From assembly GCA_011605775.1 (NCBI GenBank), contig JAAOZN010000062.1:1-42355 (forward strand): a stretch of DNA of 42,355 nt, in the 5' to 3' direction. Position numbers and translations under genes: made by a program. Positions 18,066-26,797 of this stretch are shown here, one piece after another. A model generated the notes under the pieces. That model made no database searches, was not told the DNA's origin, and saw only the letters and a list, made by a program, of their open reading frames with translations. The stretch is from Nitrososphaerota archaeon. Its GTDB lineage: Archaea > Thermoproteota > Nitrososphaeria > Nitrososphaerales > JAAOZN01. Every line of letters starts with the position of its first letter. Positions within the stretch are counted from its first letter, which is position 1.

Positions 18066-18551
18066 ATGCTGAAACCCATTGCCCGAGCAGCAGCCTACGT
18101 ATCTATCACGGTCTTTCTAGTCCTCATCTTCTGGGCTGGTCTCACCTTCGCGCTAGGCACGTCAAGCCCAGCCTACGTAGTCTCATCTGGTAGCATGATT
18201 CCAACACTAAATGTTGGCGACATCATCGTAGTCAAGGATAAGGATAGCTTCAAGTCCCTCCAGGTCGGAGATATCATAGTCTTTCACAGCCCGGCTGGCG
18301 ATGGCAGAGTAATAGTTCATCGAATCTACAGTATGAATATAGACCAATATGGTGTAGCCATCTATACCAAAGGCGACAACAACCCAGCTCCAGACGGTTG
18401 GGTGGTTCGAGAATCACACTATATAGGCAAGGTGGTCTTTACTCTACCCTACCTTGGCAGAATAACCTCGATTATTCAGCCCCCGCTAAACTATATTCTG
18501 ATACTCTTCTTTATTGTCCTGATATTTGTAGTGGAGTTAAAGCGTAAGTAA
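18066..18551 (+). CDS. Signal peptidase I, archaeal S26B type
   Basis: 161-aa membrane protease that removes Sec signal peptides. An N-terminal helix (about 8-30) precedes the SSGSMIPTL box with nucleophile Ser43. The general base position is His85 (VIVHRI), the Ser/His arrangement of archaeal and ER enzymes rather than the bacterial Ser/Lys. TKGDNNPAPDG supplies the conserved Asp region, and a second hydrophobic segment ends the protein (about 141-157). Monocistronic, with an AT-rich promoter region in the preceding 137-bp gap. Confidence 0.92.
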   Translation: MLKPIARAAAYVSITVFLVLIFWAGLTFALGTSSPAYVVSSGSMIPTLNVGDIIVVKDKDSFKSLQVGDIIVFHSPAGDGRVIVHRIYSMNIDQYGVAIYTKGDNNPAPDGWVVRESHYIGKVVFTLPYLGRITSIIQPPLNYILILFFIVLIFVVELKRK

Positions 18552-18582
18552 TGGAGTGTGAACTTCAAAGGATTCGGATACG

Positions 18583-18592
18583 GTTTAAATAC
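18583..18592 (+). promoter_or_regulatory. TATA box of tbp
   Basis: GTTTAAATAC lies about 30 bp before the ATG at 18621, the expected distance for a short-leader archaeal promoter. Confidence 0.6.
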
Positions 18593-18620
18593 TTCCATCT
18601 GCTTTATTAGAGGGCGGTAA

Positions 18621-19178
18621 ATGCCGCAGACAAAACCTATAATAAGCATAGAGAATGTAGTCGCATCAGCGACCATAAATCAGCGTGTAGACTTAAACGC
18701 GATAACACGGAACTTTACAGATGTTGAATACCACCCAGACCAGTTTCCAGGCTTGGTCTTCCGACTCAAAATGCCTAAAACCGCCACCCTCATATTCAGC
18801 TCAGGCAAGATGGTGTGCACAGGAGCAAAATCTGAAGAGCAAGCAATAAAGGCGGTTAAGACAGTAGTCCAACGCTTAAGAAAAGGGGGTATAGATATAC
18901 AGAACGAACCCGAAATCGAGATACAGAATATAGTAGCCTCAGCCAGCCTCGGAGGCAGGGTTCACTTAGAAGAGGCGGCTAGGCAGCTCCCAAGATCCAT
19001 GTATGAACCAGAGCAGTTCCCAGGCCTCATCCACCGTATGCAAGACCCCAAGACGGTGATCCTTCTGTTCGCTAGTGGTAAGCTGGTGTGTACGGGTGCG
19101 AAGAAGGAAGAGGAAGTCTACCGAGCAGTCAACAACCTTCACGCGCTGCTCGAGAGCAAGAACTTGATGATATACTGA
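18621..19178 (+). CDS. tbp: TATA-box binding protein
   Basis: General transcription factor, 185 aa. Two direct repeats of about 90 residues form the saddle, each holding the pattern QFPGLxxR, a DNA-kinking Phe-bearing strand, and SGKxVCTGAK (near residues 55-62 and 147-154). There is no acidic C-terminal tail. The stop abuts the stop of the convergent pyrE gene with no intervening base. Confidence 0.97.
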   Translation: MPQTKPIISIENVVASATINQRVDLNAITRNFTDVEYHPDQFPGLVFRLKMPKTATLIFSSGKMVCTGAKSEEQAIKAVKTVVQRLRKGGIDIQNEPEIEIQNIVASASLGGRVHLEEAARQLPRSMYEPEQFPGLIHRMQDPKTVILLFASGKLVCTGAKKEEEVYRAVNNLHALLESKNLMIY

Positions 19179-19814
19179 TCATCTCGCCGCCCTCATCTGC
19201 TCCCTTATCGCTTTAATCTGCTCGGAGTCAAGTAGCCCTGCGTCGAAAAGTAGCTCAGATAATTCAGAGATGTCTGTGAAGCAGTGTAGCTTAACACCCT
19301 CATTGAGCAAAGCCCTCTCAGCACCCTCCCTCCTATCTATCAACACTACCGCGTCTTCTACCCTTCCTCCTTCGCTCCTTACAGCACGAGTAGCGGTCAG
19401 AATCGATTCACCCGTAGTCGCTAAATCATCTAATATCAGAACCCTCCACCCAGGGTAAAGAACCCCCTCCAAAACCTTGCTCAAACCATGCTCCTTCCTC
19501 TCACGCCGCACATAAACTAAAGGTTTTGATAATGTGTATGCGACCGCAGCAGCAAACGTCAGCCCAGAGGTAGCAATCCCACATACCGCATCAAAACCAG
19601 TTAAACCTATTTTGTTTTTTAACGTGTAAAGGTAGCAGGCGACAACTTCTTTGAAGACATCAGGGAAACTAGGGACTACTCTAAGGTTAATATAGTAGGA
19701 GCTGAGTTTACCACTTGTAAGCTTGAAGGTACCGAACTGAATAACATTCATCTTAACCAAGACCTTACCCAAGTCTCTAACCAGCTTCTCCCGCTCAACA
19801 GAATCCACAGCCAA
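19179..19814 (-). CDS. pyrE: Orotate phosphoribosyltransferase
   Basis: Converts orotate and PRPP to OMP in pyrimidine synthesis; 211 aa. The PRPP-binding motif VLILDDLATTGESI is complete; upstream are YVRRERKEHGL (flexible catalytic loop Lys/Arg) and YYINLR. No pyrF is adjacent, unlike many genomes. It shares a short divergent promoter region (19815-19874) with the LarA-like gene. Confidence 0.94.
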   Translation of the reverse strand: MAVDSVEREKLVRDLGKVLVKMNVIQFGTFKLTSGKLSSYYINLRVVPSFPDVFKEVVACYLYTLKNKIGLTGFDAVCGIATSGLTFAAAVAYTLSKPLVYVRRERKEHGLSKVLEGVLYPGWRVLILDDLATTGESILTATRAVRSEGGRVEDAVVLIDRREGAERALLNEGVKLHCFTDISELSELLFDAGLLDSEQIKAIREQMRAAR

Positions 19815-19874
19815 GCCATCCTATAGTGCATAAAGAAGCATCTTTAAGTCTTCCTTCTATGCACCAAATACGGT

Positions 19875-20993
19875 ATGCCTGAAATCTGGCTACCCTACGG
19901 CACAGTCGAAGTACCCCTGAAGATAAAGGCGGAGAACTTAGGAAAGATCCACACCCCCAACACCAAACCACTAGATGAAAACTCTGTGAAGAGCAGGATA
20001 AAAGAGCTCGAGCTAAAGGGGAATACGCTAATCTTTGCGTGTGAAGCAGACGAAGCATCCGCCTCTCTCATAAAGGCTGTGGTCAACACATCCACCGAAA
20101 TTGGTAAAACAACCTCCATCACCGTGAGTGCTGAAAGAAGCCTACACTCTTGGGTTAAGAAGGTCTGCGAAGGGTTAAATGTGAACACTAAAGTCTTCAC
20201 GGCATCAGAGGCGTCAGAAGCAGAGGTGCAACAATATGACACAAAACTTCTTATCTCAAAAGTCAGCTTTAACCCTCTCTTCGGCTTCTTAGGCGGCCCT
20301 GTTACGCTACTCAAGAGCTTAAGACCCAACTTTATAGCAGAAGCTTTTAAGCGCGTACAAAGCAGCGAACCTAGACCGGCTGAAGAAACCGAAGCAAGTT
20401 TCTATGCTTACTCAGAAGCCGAGCACTTTCAGATGTTAGGCTTAGAATACATCTCTATAAACGATGTGTTAGTTGATCTGGCGGTAGGAGATTTGGTTAA
20501 AGCGCATAAGCAGATTTCTCAAACACTTCTAGATCTATGTAAAATCGCTTTGAGCGACCCACCTGAAGCGATAATAGCCTCAGCGGGATCACGTAAACCA
20601 GCTTCCACCCTAGCCTCAGCACTTAACACACTCTGGAACATAACGAAACCTATAGAGGACAGTATAATAGTCTTCTTCGCAGAATGCATGGACGGCCTCG
20701 GCTCAGAAGCACTACGCTTAGCAGCGACCAGAAACATAGAGCCCTATCTTTCACAAGGTAACTACATAGACGGTTTAGAATCTATAATTTACCTGAAGTG
20801 GCTGATGAAAAAGACAAAACCAGCTCTCCTCTCAACCCTACCAAAACACTACGTAAATCAACTCGGTTTCGACCACTTAAGAAGCGCCTCCGATGCTCTA
20901 CCATATATCCTAAAACAAAAAGGGAGTAAAGTCAAGATACACATCTTCCCAGTGACCGAAGCCACTCTACTTACAACAAGCGAAGTTCTCTAA
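19875..20993 (+). CDS. LarA-like (DUF2088) protein
   Basis: 372 aa. The N-terminus WLPYGTVEVPLKI resembles the opening of the LarA/DUF2088 fold. The segment PEAIIASAGSRKPAS...SIIVFFAECMDGLGSEAL (about 230-280) matches the LarA C-terminal domain pattern. LarA itself is the nickel-pincer lactate racemase. I do not see the cofactor-binding histidine pair and lysine clearly, and the usual GGYPKD motif is AGSRKPA, so this is probably a paralogue of another function. No larB/C/E genes are nearby. Moderate confidence, based on two remembered motifs. Confidence 0.55.
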   Translation: MPEIWLPYGTVEVPLKIKAENLGKIHTPNTKPLDENSVKSRIKELELKGNTLIFACEADEASASLIKAVVNTSTEIGKTTSITVSAERSLHSWVKKVCEGLNVNTKVFTASEASEAEVQQYDTKLLISKVSFNPLFGFLGGPVTLLKSLRPNFIAEAFKRVQSSEPRPAEETEASFYAYSEAEHFQMLGLEYISINDVLVDLAVGDLVKAHKQISQTLLDLCKIALSDPPEAIIASAGSRKPASTLASALNTLWNITKPIEDSIIVFFAECMDGLGSEALRLAATRNIEPYLSQGNYIDGLESIIYLKWLMKKTKPALLSTLPKHYVNQLGFDHLRSASDALPYILKQKGSKVKIHIFPVTEATLLTTSEVL

Positions 20994-21069
20994 AGGCTCT
21001 TTCCCCGACACGAAAAAGTAAACTCCCACGTAACACCACAAGCGATCATCCTTAGCCTACCACTGTAGG

Positions 21070-21080
21070 GCTTAAATTTA
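21070..21080 (+). promoter_or_regulatory. TATA box of tRNA-Leu
   Basis: CTTAAATTTA is centred about 30 bp before the tRNA 5' end. It is the only AT-rich element in the 112-bp gap after the LarA-like gene. Confidence 0.5.
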
Positions 21081-21105
21081 CCATATCGAGATAGCAATAC
21101 CGTGC

Positions 21106-21190
21106 GCGGGGGTTGCCAAGCCAGGTCAAAGGCGCGAGGCTTAGAACCTCGTCCCATAGGGGTTCGTGGGTTCAAATCCCACCCCCCGCA
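21106..21190 (+). tRNA. tRNA-Leu (anticodon TAG)
   Basis: An 85-nt class II tRNA. Acceptor GCGGGGG (21106-21112) pairs with CCCCCGC (21183-21189), and the discriminator is A. The D stem is GCC/GGC. The anticodon stem CGAGG/CCTCG encloses loop CTTAGAA with anticodon TAG at 21142-21144. A long variable arm lies at 21152-21165, and the T arm is GTGGG-TTCAAAT-CCCAC. No intron and no encoded CCA. Confidence 0.96.
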
Positions 21191-21249
21191 CTCCAGAAGA
21201 ATACTCGAAGCTATCGTGATCGATCTCTTGAGCATTTTACGAGCAAAAG

Positions 21250-21258
21250 GTTAAAATG
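21250..21258 (+). promoter_or_regulatory. TATA-like element and ribosome-binding site of mtd
   Basis: GTTAAAATG sits about 40 bp before the mtd ATG. A GAGGTG ribosome-binding sequence at 21281-21286, 10 bp before the start, supports the chosen ATG. Confidence 0.45.
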
Positions 21259-21295
21259 GTGTTCTGCATATGTCTGCGCTGAGGTGTGAAAAGCA

Positions 21296-22138
21296 ATGGT
21301 TTTGAAGGTGGGTTTTGCGAAAGTGGGGTGCATAGGTAGTGCGGTGTTGTTGGAATACCTTCTCGATGAGCGGGCTGAGCGTGAAGACATCGACGTTAGA
21401 GTGGTGAGCTCGGGCGCAAAGGTTGGCGTTGAGCAGGCTACAGAGGTAGGGAGGACGCTCGTTGAAATGAAGCCTAATCTAGTAATTATAACCTCCCCCA
21501 ACGCAGCTCTACCAGGCCCTACTAAGCTGCGTGAGATATTTAAGGAAGCGAACCTTCCTACTATTACTGTCTCTGACGCTCCAGCGAAGAAGGCTGTGAA
21601 ATCTATCGAGGAGGCTGGTCAAGGCTACATTATCGTTGAAGCTGATTCTATGCTTGGCGCGAGGAGGGAGTTTTTAGATCCGGTTGAGATGGCTCTGTTT
21701 AACGCAAATATTGCAAAGGTGCTCGCTATAACAGGCGCCTATAACATACTGAGGAATGAGTTGGATACGGTGATAGATGCTCTGAAGCGCGGTGAGAAAC
21801 CGTCTTTGCCTCGCATCATTGTAGACAAGGAGAAGGCGATCGCTAATTCTGGTCTACAGAACCCCTATGCTAGAGCAAAGGCTATGGCAGCATATGAGAT
21901 GGCTAGGCGGGTTGCTGACCTTACGGTAGAAGGTTGCTTTGTTGTCAAGGAGATGGAGAGGTATATGCCTCTGATAGCTGCTGGGCACGAGATGCTGGCT
22001 GCAGCCGCTATGCTAGCTGACGAAGCTAGAAGTATAGAGAAGTGCAACGATACTGTCTTCAGGTCGCCTCACTACGATGACGGCACGATATTGAAAAAGT
22101 ACAAGTTTGCCGAAAAGCCTTCTAAGCCCTCCGCGTGA
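21296..22138 (+). CDS. mtd: F420-dependent methylene-tetrahydromethanopterin dehydrogenase
   Basis: Reversibly oxidises methylene-H4MPT to methenyl-H4MPT with coenzyme F420, in the cytoplasmic C1 branch. The 280-aa sequence follows Mtd throughout: KVGFAKVGCIGSA at the N-terminus, VISSGAKVG-like and ITSPNAALPGPTKLRE, SDAPAKKA, DSMLGARREFLDPVEMALFNA, and LQNPYARAKAMAAYEMA. Length and motifs are normal, so it is probably functional. Its neighbours mer, beta-RFAP synthase and the DHPS-related gene act on the same carrier, but lie on the other strand. Confidence 0.95.
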   Translation: MVLKVGFAKVGCIGSAVLLEYLLDERAEREDIDVRVVSSGAKVGVEQATEVGRTLVEMKPNLVIITSPNAALPGPTKLREIFKEANLPTITVSDAPAKKAVKSIEEAGQGYIIVEADSMLGARREFLDPVEMALFNANIAKVLAITGAYNILRNELDTVIDALKRGEKPSLPRIIVDKEKAIANSGLQNPYARAKAMAAYEMARRVADLTVEGCFVVKEMERYMPLIAAGHEMLAAAAMLADEARSIEKCNDTVFRSPHYDDGTILKKYKFAEKPSKPSA

Positions 22139-22148
22139 ATCTAAAAGT

Positions 22149-23129
22149 CTAGCTTAGCTTCTGGAGCTTAGCCCCTCTGTTATCTGCTTCAGCAACAAAG
22201 ACTTTTTTCTCAAACTCTGAGCCTAGTAGAGGCTCTAAAGACAGCATAATCTTTCTAGCTTGCTTCATTCCTTGCGCTAGCGCGTAGACCGTTGGTCCCC
22301 AGGAGCTTTGTCCTACTGCTTTTGCACCAGCTTCTAGCATCTTTTTGCAGCTTTCTTCGGCTAGTCTGCTTGCGTAGATGCCTCCTTGTATCTTCTCAAA
22401 GCATTTACCCGTTAATATCTGGATCTTTGTAAGGGCTTTTCCGAAGGTCTCTATGTCTTGTTCGATGAGGGCTGGTATTAGGTTTAGGTGCACTAGCCTG
22501 CAGATGTCCGTAGCCCACTCTTTTCTTGGCGTGGGTAGGGTGTCGAATGCCTTCCTCTCTTTCTCTCCACTAAGCCCCCTTCTTTCCTTTTCTGTAACCG
22601 CTACGACGAAGAGCCAATCTTTCGGGAAGGGGTGTCTAAAAACGATGGGTGCTATACTCTTTTTTTCTTTTTTAGATCTTTCCCACGGGTTCACTTTATG
22701 TCCTGCGTCGACTATAAACCCGCCGTACTTGAAGACTCCTATACCTATACTTGATATTGAGGCCCTACCTGTGAGCACAGCAGCCTCCTCAACAGAAACC
22801 CTTAGGTTGTTTATACTGCTGATAAGTGAAGCCACTGCTAGAGCCGATTGCGTACCTGAGCCTAATCCCACGTGCATAGGTATAGTCTTCTCCACAATAA
22901 TCCTACATTTGATCTTAGCGTTTACAGCTTCTATAAACCGCTCAGCAAATGACCTGAACCTTTCAGCCTGCTCACCCTCCACCACTAACCTATCTGATTC
23001 TTCAGCGGTCAAGATCACGTTCGGATACTTTATCCCAACCCCGATAGAGCCGAATGCTCTGCCCAAGTCTCCCCGAAGATCAATCAGACCCATATGGAGC
23101 CTGCTAGGCGTCTTTATCGTGAGTCTCAT
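22149..23129 (-). CDS. Beta-ribofuranosylaminobenzene 5'-phosphate synthase
   Basis: Condenses 4-hydroxybenzoate (or pABA) with PRPP in the first committed step of methanopterin synthesis. It belongs to the GHMP-kinase fold. IKTPSRLHMGLIDL opens the protein; the glycine-rich loop VGLGSGTQSALAVAS lies near residue 90, and FKYGGFIVDAGHK is conserved. The ATG at 23129 is preferred because it gives the family N-terminus; the frame could extend to 23183. The start lies 26 bp inside the end of the DUF447 gene, so the two are coupled. Confidence 0.92.
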   Translation of the reverse strand: MRLTIKTPSRLHMGLIDLRGDLGRAFGSIGVGIKYPNVILTAEESDRLVVEGEQAERFRSFAERFIEAVNAKIKCRIIVEKTIPMHVGLGSGTQSALAVASLISSINNLRVSVEEAAVLTGRASISSIGIGVFKYGGFIVDAGHKVNPWERSKKEKKSIAPIVFRHPFPKDWLFVVAVTEKERRGLSGEKERKAFDTLPTPRKEWATDICRLVHLNLIPALIEQDIETFGKALTKIQILTGKCFEKIQGGIYASRLAEESCKKMLEAGAKAVGQSSWGPTVYALAQGMKQARKIMLSLEPLLGSEFEKKVFVAEADNRGAKLQKLS

Positions 23130-23670
23130 ATTCGGAAACCAACCTCCTACAGTATGTGTAGATTTCATCTGCTGCTTGCGCATAGGCAGAGTGTTTAGCC
23201 ACCCTAGATATTATGGAGCGGTGATGCTCTATGAGGTGAAGCAGCCTTCTAGCCTCGTTTAGATCTGACTCAGCATACGGTCTGATTCTAGTTGCGTGTA
23301 TTATGCACTCCATTAATGCGTGAGGTGCCCGGGAATATGGTTCAACTCTCTTCATCTTAGGCCCTTTTATTGAGAGGACTGAGCATTCAAAGAGCGCGCG
23401 TTTCTCTCCATCTCCTGTGATTCGCTCCACACTTACGCTCAAGACCGCATCAGCTTTCCTTAGCTCAGGTGAATCTACGGCATCCGAACGCTTAAACATT
23501 CTCTTCAAACACTCTGCTTTAAGAAACTTCAGGGCTGAAAAGTAATAGAGCAAAGGGTCTGAGGAGAAGTTTATGGTTGCGCAGCCTGTCCTCAAAAGGT
23601 TACGGTATGTGGCTGTATCTGTATGGGGGCGTATAGCCACTTTACCACCTCTTAACGGGGTTATGCCCAT
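23104..23670 (-). CDS. DUF447 family protein (start likely further upstream)
   Basis: The 188 aa from the first ATG match the DUF447 family, a flavin-reductase-like split-barrel protein repeatedly found beside tetrahydromethanopterin genes in methanogens and methylotrophs. The reading frame stays open upstream. Residues encoded between 23671 and about 23765 (GHIYEGIVCTWNPDNTPNAAP, read in frame) look like the missing conserved N-terminal strand, yet no ATG, GTG or TTG occurs there. True translation therefore starts at a rare codon (CTG, ATT or ATC) or the base sequence is altered. The gene overlaps the beta-RFAP synthase start. The function is unknown. Confidence 0.75.
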   Translation of the reverse strand: MGITPLRGGKVAIRPHTDTATYRNLLRTGCATINFSSDPLLYYFSALKFLKAECLKRMFKRSDAVDSPELRKADAVLSVSVERITGDGEKRALFECSVLSIKGPKMKRVEPYSRAPHALMECIIHATRIRPYAESDLNEARRLLHLIEHHRSIISRVAKHSAYAQAADEIYTYCRRLVSEYETHDKDA

Positions 23671-23827
23671 CGGTGCAGCGTTAGGGGTGTTGTCTGGGTT
23701 CCAGGTGCAGACTATCCCCTCATAGATGTGCCCAACTTTCAGACCGAGCCTTTCAAGTAAATGTTTAGAATTCAGAGCGCTATCGAAGATGCGGTTGAAA
23801 ATGCCTCGTAAAAGCTTTACGCTTAAA

Positions 23828-25381
23828 CTAAAAGAGATCTGAGTCCTGTATGTATCCTTTGCCTGTCTTCAAGGCGATCTCGGCTTTCTGAAGCTCTCTC
23901 CCCAGGTAGGCTGCGTGATCAAGCCTTGAAACAAGCCCTAAATCTATAATCTTCTTTACGATCTTCGACGTCTCTCTACCATAGATGACGACATCGACAT
24001 CTTTGAGTGAACGGGGGTAATGGTAGACGACTATCTGGGAGTTTTCTCGGTCAACCGCTATCTTAAAAGAGCCCCTCTGATCAATATACACAGATTCTTC
24101 ACCATCCGCCTGAACTCTTCCACACTGCTCACCCACCTGAATAAGGGGGTCGTCTCTAAGCCTCTTCTCTTTAAGCATGAGTAGATCTAAACCAAGATCT
24201 TTGGGTACTGAGCCTCTGCAGTAAGCAATATACATCATCTTGCAAGCCTTGGCAAGCTCCTTTACAGCCCCCCTCGTCTTGACACTAGCTTCGGTAGCCA
24301 AGACTATAGATGCGCCAAGCTCCATCGCTAAACCAGCTAGAAGCGCGTTAACCCCGATGGAGTCAGCATCCAGAAGCTCGCTGACATTTGCTAGCCCCAT
24401 GAAGAGGGGCGTATAAGGCTCCTCTCTCCTAAAGAGGTGGTGTGCAACCAGAGATCGCACCAGCCCAGGGGTTATCAGCACATCTGTTATAGGGTCTGCG
24501 ATGACCTTAGTCAAACCTAGGGTTCTAGCGAGCTGTAGGTTTTCTCTAAGCGCCTTCACTCTTTCCTCAGGGTCTTTAGGGAAGTAGCCCGCTTCTGTAT
24601 GTGAGGGTATTATGACTGAGGGTATATCTTTTGCGAATGCCGAGGCTTCTTCTAGCGTCCCTCTGTCAAAGCTGAGGATCAAGTCTACACCAGCTTTAGC
24701 TGCCTCTTTACACTCATTTACATCTAATGTATCTATACTCACTGGTTTGTCTATATGCCGTTTAAGGAGCTTTACTATTCTACCAGCGTCCTCAGGTCTG
24801 CTTTCACGCGCAACCATACCTACGTCGATTATATCGGCGCCCGAAGATATGTAGTAGTTTGCTCTCTTTAGTATCTCTTCCTCGCTGAGAAGAGGTGCGT
24901 CTACTATCTCAGCCATAACTCTCATCGGCAACCCATAACCTACGCTTAATCCACCTACGTTAATCCTACCTTCCCCGCCAGCTTTAAGCGCCGCTTCTTC
25001 ATGCTCCCTAATGTATGTTTCAGCCTCAACCCTTAACATACTGGCGAGAAGCTCACACGCAGGCACGGTCTTGGAGAGTGTAACTGAACCGACCAGATTT
25101 AACACCAGGGGCAGATCAGCAGCGTACTTAGGCCCCTTATACACAGGCACACCGACTGCCTTCTCAACTATATTAAGATCGCCGAAGCATAGACCGGGTA
25201 GAAGTATCATATCATAGCCCCTAACATCCTCCTCCTGCAGTTTTCGTGCTATGTATGATGTGTTGAGCAGAGCGGCTACGGGTCTCGGAAGTACCAAAAC
25301 CTCACAATCAACATTACTCGATTTAACCTGCTGTTTAACCACCTCCGCGGCGAGCTGCGCAGTAACAACGAGCACTTTCAT
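23828..25381 (-). CDS. Dihydropteroate synthase-related protein (methanopterin pathway)
   Basis: 517-aa archaeal DHPS-related family. About residues 1-150 form a unique N-terminal domain (VLVVTAQLAAEVV, LLPGLCFGDL). A TIM-barrel with pterin-binding features follows: GADIIDVGMVARESRPEDAGRI near 195, KPVSIDTLDVNE near 222, and IADPITD near 292. The C-terminal about 130 residues are a further extra domain. The family is thought to serve H4MPT synthesis in place of classical folP; the neighbours here agree. It is the upstream gene of the DUF447/beta-RFAP pair on this strand. Confidence 0.88.
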   Translation of the reverse strand: MKVLVVTAQLAAEVVKQQVKSSNVDCEVLVLPRPVAALLNTSYIARKLQEEDVRGYDMILLPGLCFGDLNIVEKAVGVPVYKGPKYAADLPLVLNLVGSVTLSKTVPACELLASMLRVEAETYIREHEEAALKAGGEGRINVGGLSVGYGLPMRVMAEIVDAPLLSEEEILKRANYYISSGADIIDVGMVARESRPEDAGRIVKLLKRHIDKPVSIDTLDVNECKEAAKAGVDLILSFDRGTLEEASAFAKDIPSVIIPSHTEAGYFPKDPEERVKALRENLQLARTLGLTKVIADPITDVLITPGLVRSLVAHHLFRREEPYTPLFMGLANVSELLDADSIGVNALLAGLAMELGASIVLATEASVKTRGAVKELAKACKMMYIAYCRGSVPKDLGLDLLMLKEKRLRDDPLIQVGEQCGRVQADGEESVYIDQRGSFKIAVDRENSQIVVYHYPRSLKDVDVVIYGRETSKIVKKIIDLGLVSRLDHAAYLGRELQKAEIALKTGKGYIQDSDLF

Positions 25382-25460
25382 ACCAAGCAGTAATTTGGTT
25401 GAGAGTGATTAAAAAATCTGTCCGTAGATAGGTGATAGGTTGAGAGAAGCGCTAAGCCTT

Positions 25461-26456
25461 CTATCTGAAGTGTGGAATGACTTCTTTTACCACAAGATCG
25501 ATAGCTTTCCTCACATTACTGCCGATAGGTGAACCTACAACGAATTGTGTAACCCCAGCTTTAAGTATCTGTGAGATCTTCTCTATGCATTGTGCTGGTG
25601 TGCCGTAGAGGGAGAAGGCGTCAGCCATCTCTCTTGTTACTGCTGAAAACGCTGTTGGGAAGTCGCCTTTAACCAAAGCGTCTTTGATCTTCTTCGCCGC
25701 TTCTAGGTTGATTTGATGTTTCTCGAGTACGGGGTCTGGTGCACCCGCTACTATAAATGCTACTACAGGCATAGCAGCCTTGAATGCCTTTTCTTCGTTC
25801 TCGTGTATAGAGAAGGCGGTGTATGCTGCAACATCGATCTTATCCATGCTTCTGCCCGCTGATGAAGCCCCCTCCTTTACTAATTCCACGGCTTCTTTTA
25901 TGTCAGCTGGGTTGGATGCGTTTATCAGCACACCGTCCCCCATTTCTCCAGCGAGCTTCAGCATTTTGGCACCTTGCGCGCCTATGTAGATTGGGATCGG
26001 GTTCCTAACCTTGAAGGCTAGTCTAGCCGACTTGACTTTGAACACTGTACCTTCAAAGTTCTGCAACCCTTCTCCTTTAAGAAGGGCGTTTATCATCTGA
26101 ACGGCTTCTCTCATCGCCGAGAGTGGTTTTGTAACCTGCACACCAGCTTGCTCCAATGTGGTCAGATCTCCAGCACCTATGCCACAGATCACTCTTCCCG
26201 GTGCGACTTCGTTTAAGGAGGCTATGTTGCTTGCTGTAGCGAGAGGGCTTATGAGGAACGGGTTTGTTACCCCTGTTCCAACTTTTATTCTCTCGGTGTA
26301 GTTAAGGATAAGGGTTAGTGTAACGTAGACGCTTCGGTTGATGAAGTGGTCTGTTATCCAGAGGTTATCGAAGCCACCCTTCTCCGCTTGAATCGCGTAG
26401 TATACTGTTCTCCAATACACATCTTTAGGTACGAACTCTACCCCGAAGTTCACCAA
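25461..26456 (-). CDS. mer: F420-dependent methylene-tetrahydromethanopterin reductase
   Basis: Reduces methylene-H4MPT to methyl-H4MPT with F420H2. 331 aa, bacterial-luciferase-like TIM barrel. Features are FGVEFVPKDVYW, NLWITDHFINRSVYV, GTGVTNPFLISPLATAS, GRVICGIGAGDLTTLEQAG and PIYIGAQGAKMLKLAGEMGDGVLINAS, all typical of Mer. TTG start; a GTG is the next codon. It lies just after a small unknown gene on the same strand. Full length, with no inactivating change seen. Confidence 0.93.
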   Translation of the reverse strand: MVNFGVEFVPKDVYWRTVYYAIQAEKGGFDNLWITDHFINRSVYVTLTLILNYTERIKVGTGVTNPFLISPLATASNIASLNEVAPGRVICGIGAGDLTTLEQAGVQVTKPLSAMREAVQMINALLKGEGLQNFEGTVFKVKSARLAFKVRNPIPIYIGAQGAKMLKLAGEMGDGVLINASNPADIKEAVELVKEGASSAGRSMDKIDVAAYTAFSIHENEEKAFKAAMPVVAFIVAGAPDPVLEKHQINLEAAKKIKDALVKGDFPTAFSAVTREMADAFSLYGTPAQCIEKISQILKAGVTQFVVGSPIGSNVRKAIDLVVKEVIPHFR

Positions 26457-26463
26457 CTCTAGA

Positions 26464-26763
26464 TCACCCTTTTTTGCTGAGTTTTTGTATAGCGTCGGCT
26501 ACTTCGCTTAAGTTACTCTCGCTGAGTTGCTTCAAGGTTGCTTCAGCGTCTAAAGATAAGGCTGCTTTAAGCAGAACATCCATACCCTCATCTTCCGCCA
26601 ACCTATCCTTCTGCCAGAGGTAGAGGAAGCTCTTAGCTAAGCTGCTTGATAGCTTATCTCCGCCTTTAGCGTTTAGGAGTATGTCGACGAGCTGTGTAGA
26701 GAGGTTGCTGCGGATGCTTCTCGGTATTTTAGCCACAACCTCAGATAAATCTACACTACTCAT
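26464..26763 (-). CDS. Hypothetical helical protein upstream of mer
   Basis: I do not recognise this about 99-aa protein. It is predicted all-helical, Leu/Ser/Ala-rich, without Cys or membrane segment. It ends 7 bp before mer, so it is co-transcribed with it. An ATG at 26763 is preferred to a TTG two codons earlier, because a TATA-like TTTTTAACTA lies about 25 bp before the ATG and no ribosome-binding sequence is present, suggesting a leaderless start. A Mer-associated accessory role is inferred from position only. Confidence 0.6.
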   Translation of the reverse strand: MSSVDLSEVVAKIPRSIRSNLSTQLVDILLNAKGGDKLSSSLAKSFLYLWQKDRLAEDEGMDVLLKAALSLDAEATLKQLSESNLSEVADAIQKLSKKG

Positions 26764-26797
26764 ACCCAAGTGAGCTGTTGGAAGTAGTTAAAAAGGT

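Noticed and set aside
22378-23262. 294-aa plus-strand open frame
   Set aside because: It is antisense to beta-RFAP synthase and DUF447, Ser/Pro/Ile-rich with no family features; a shadow frame.
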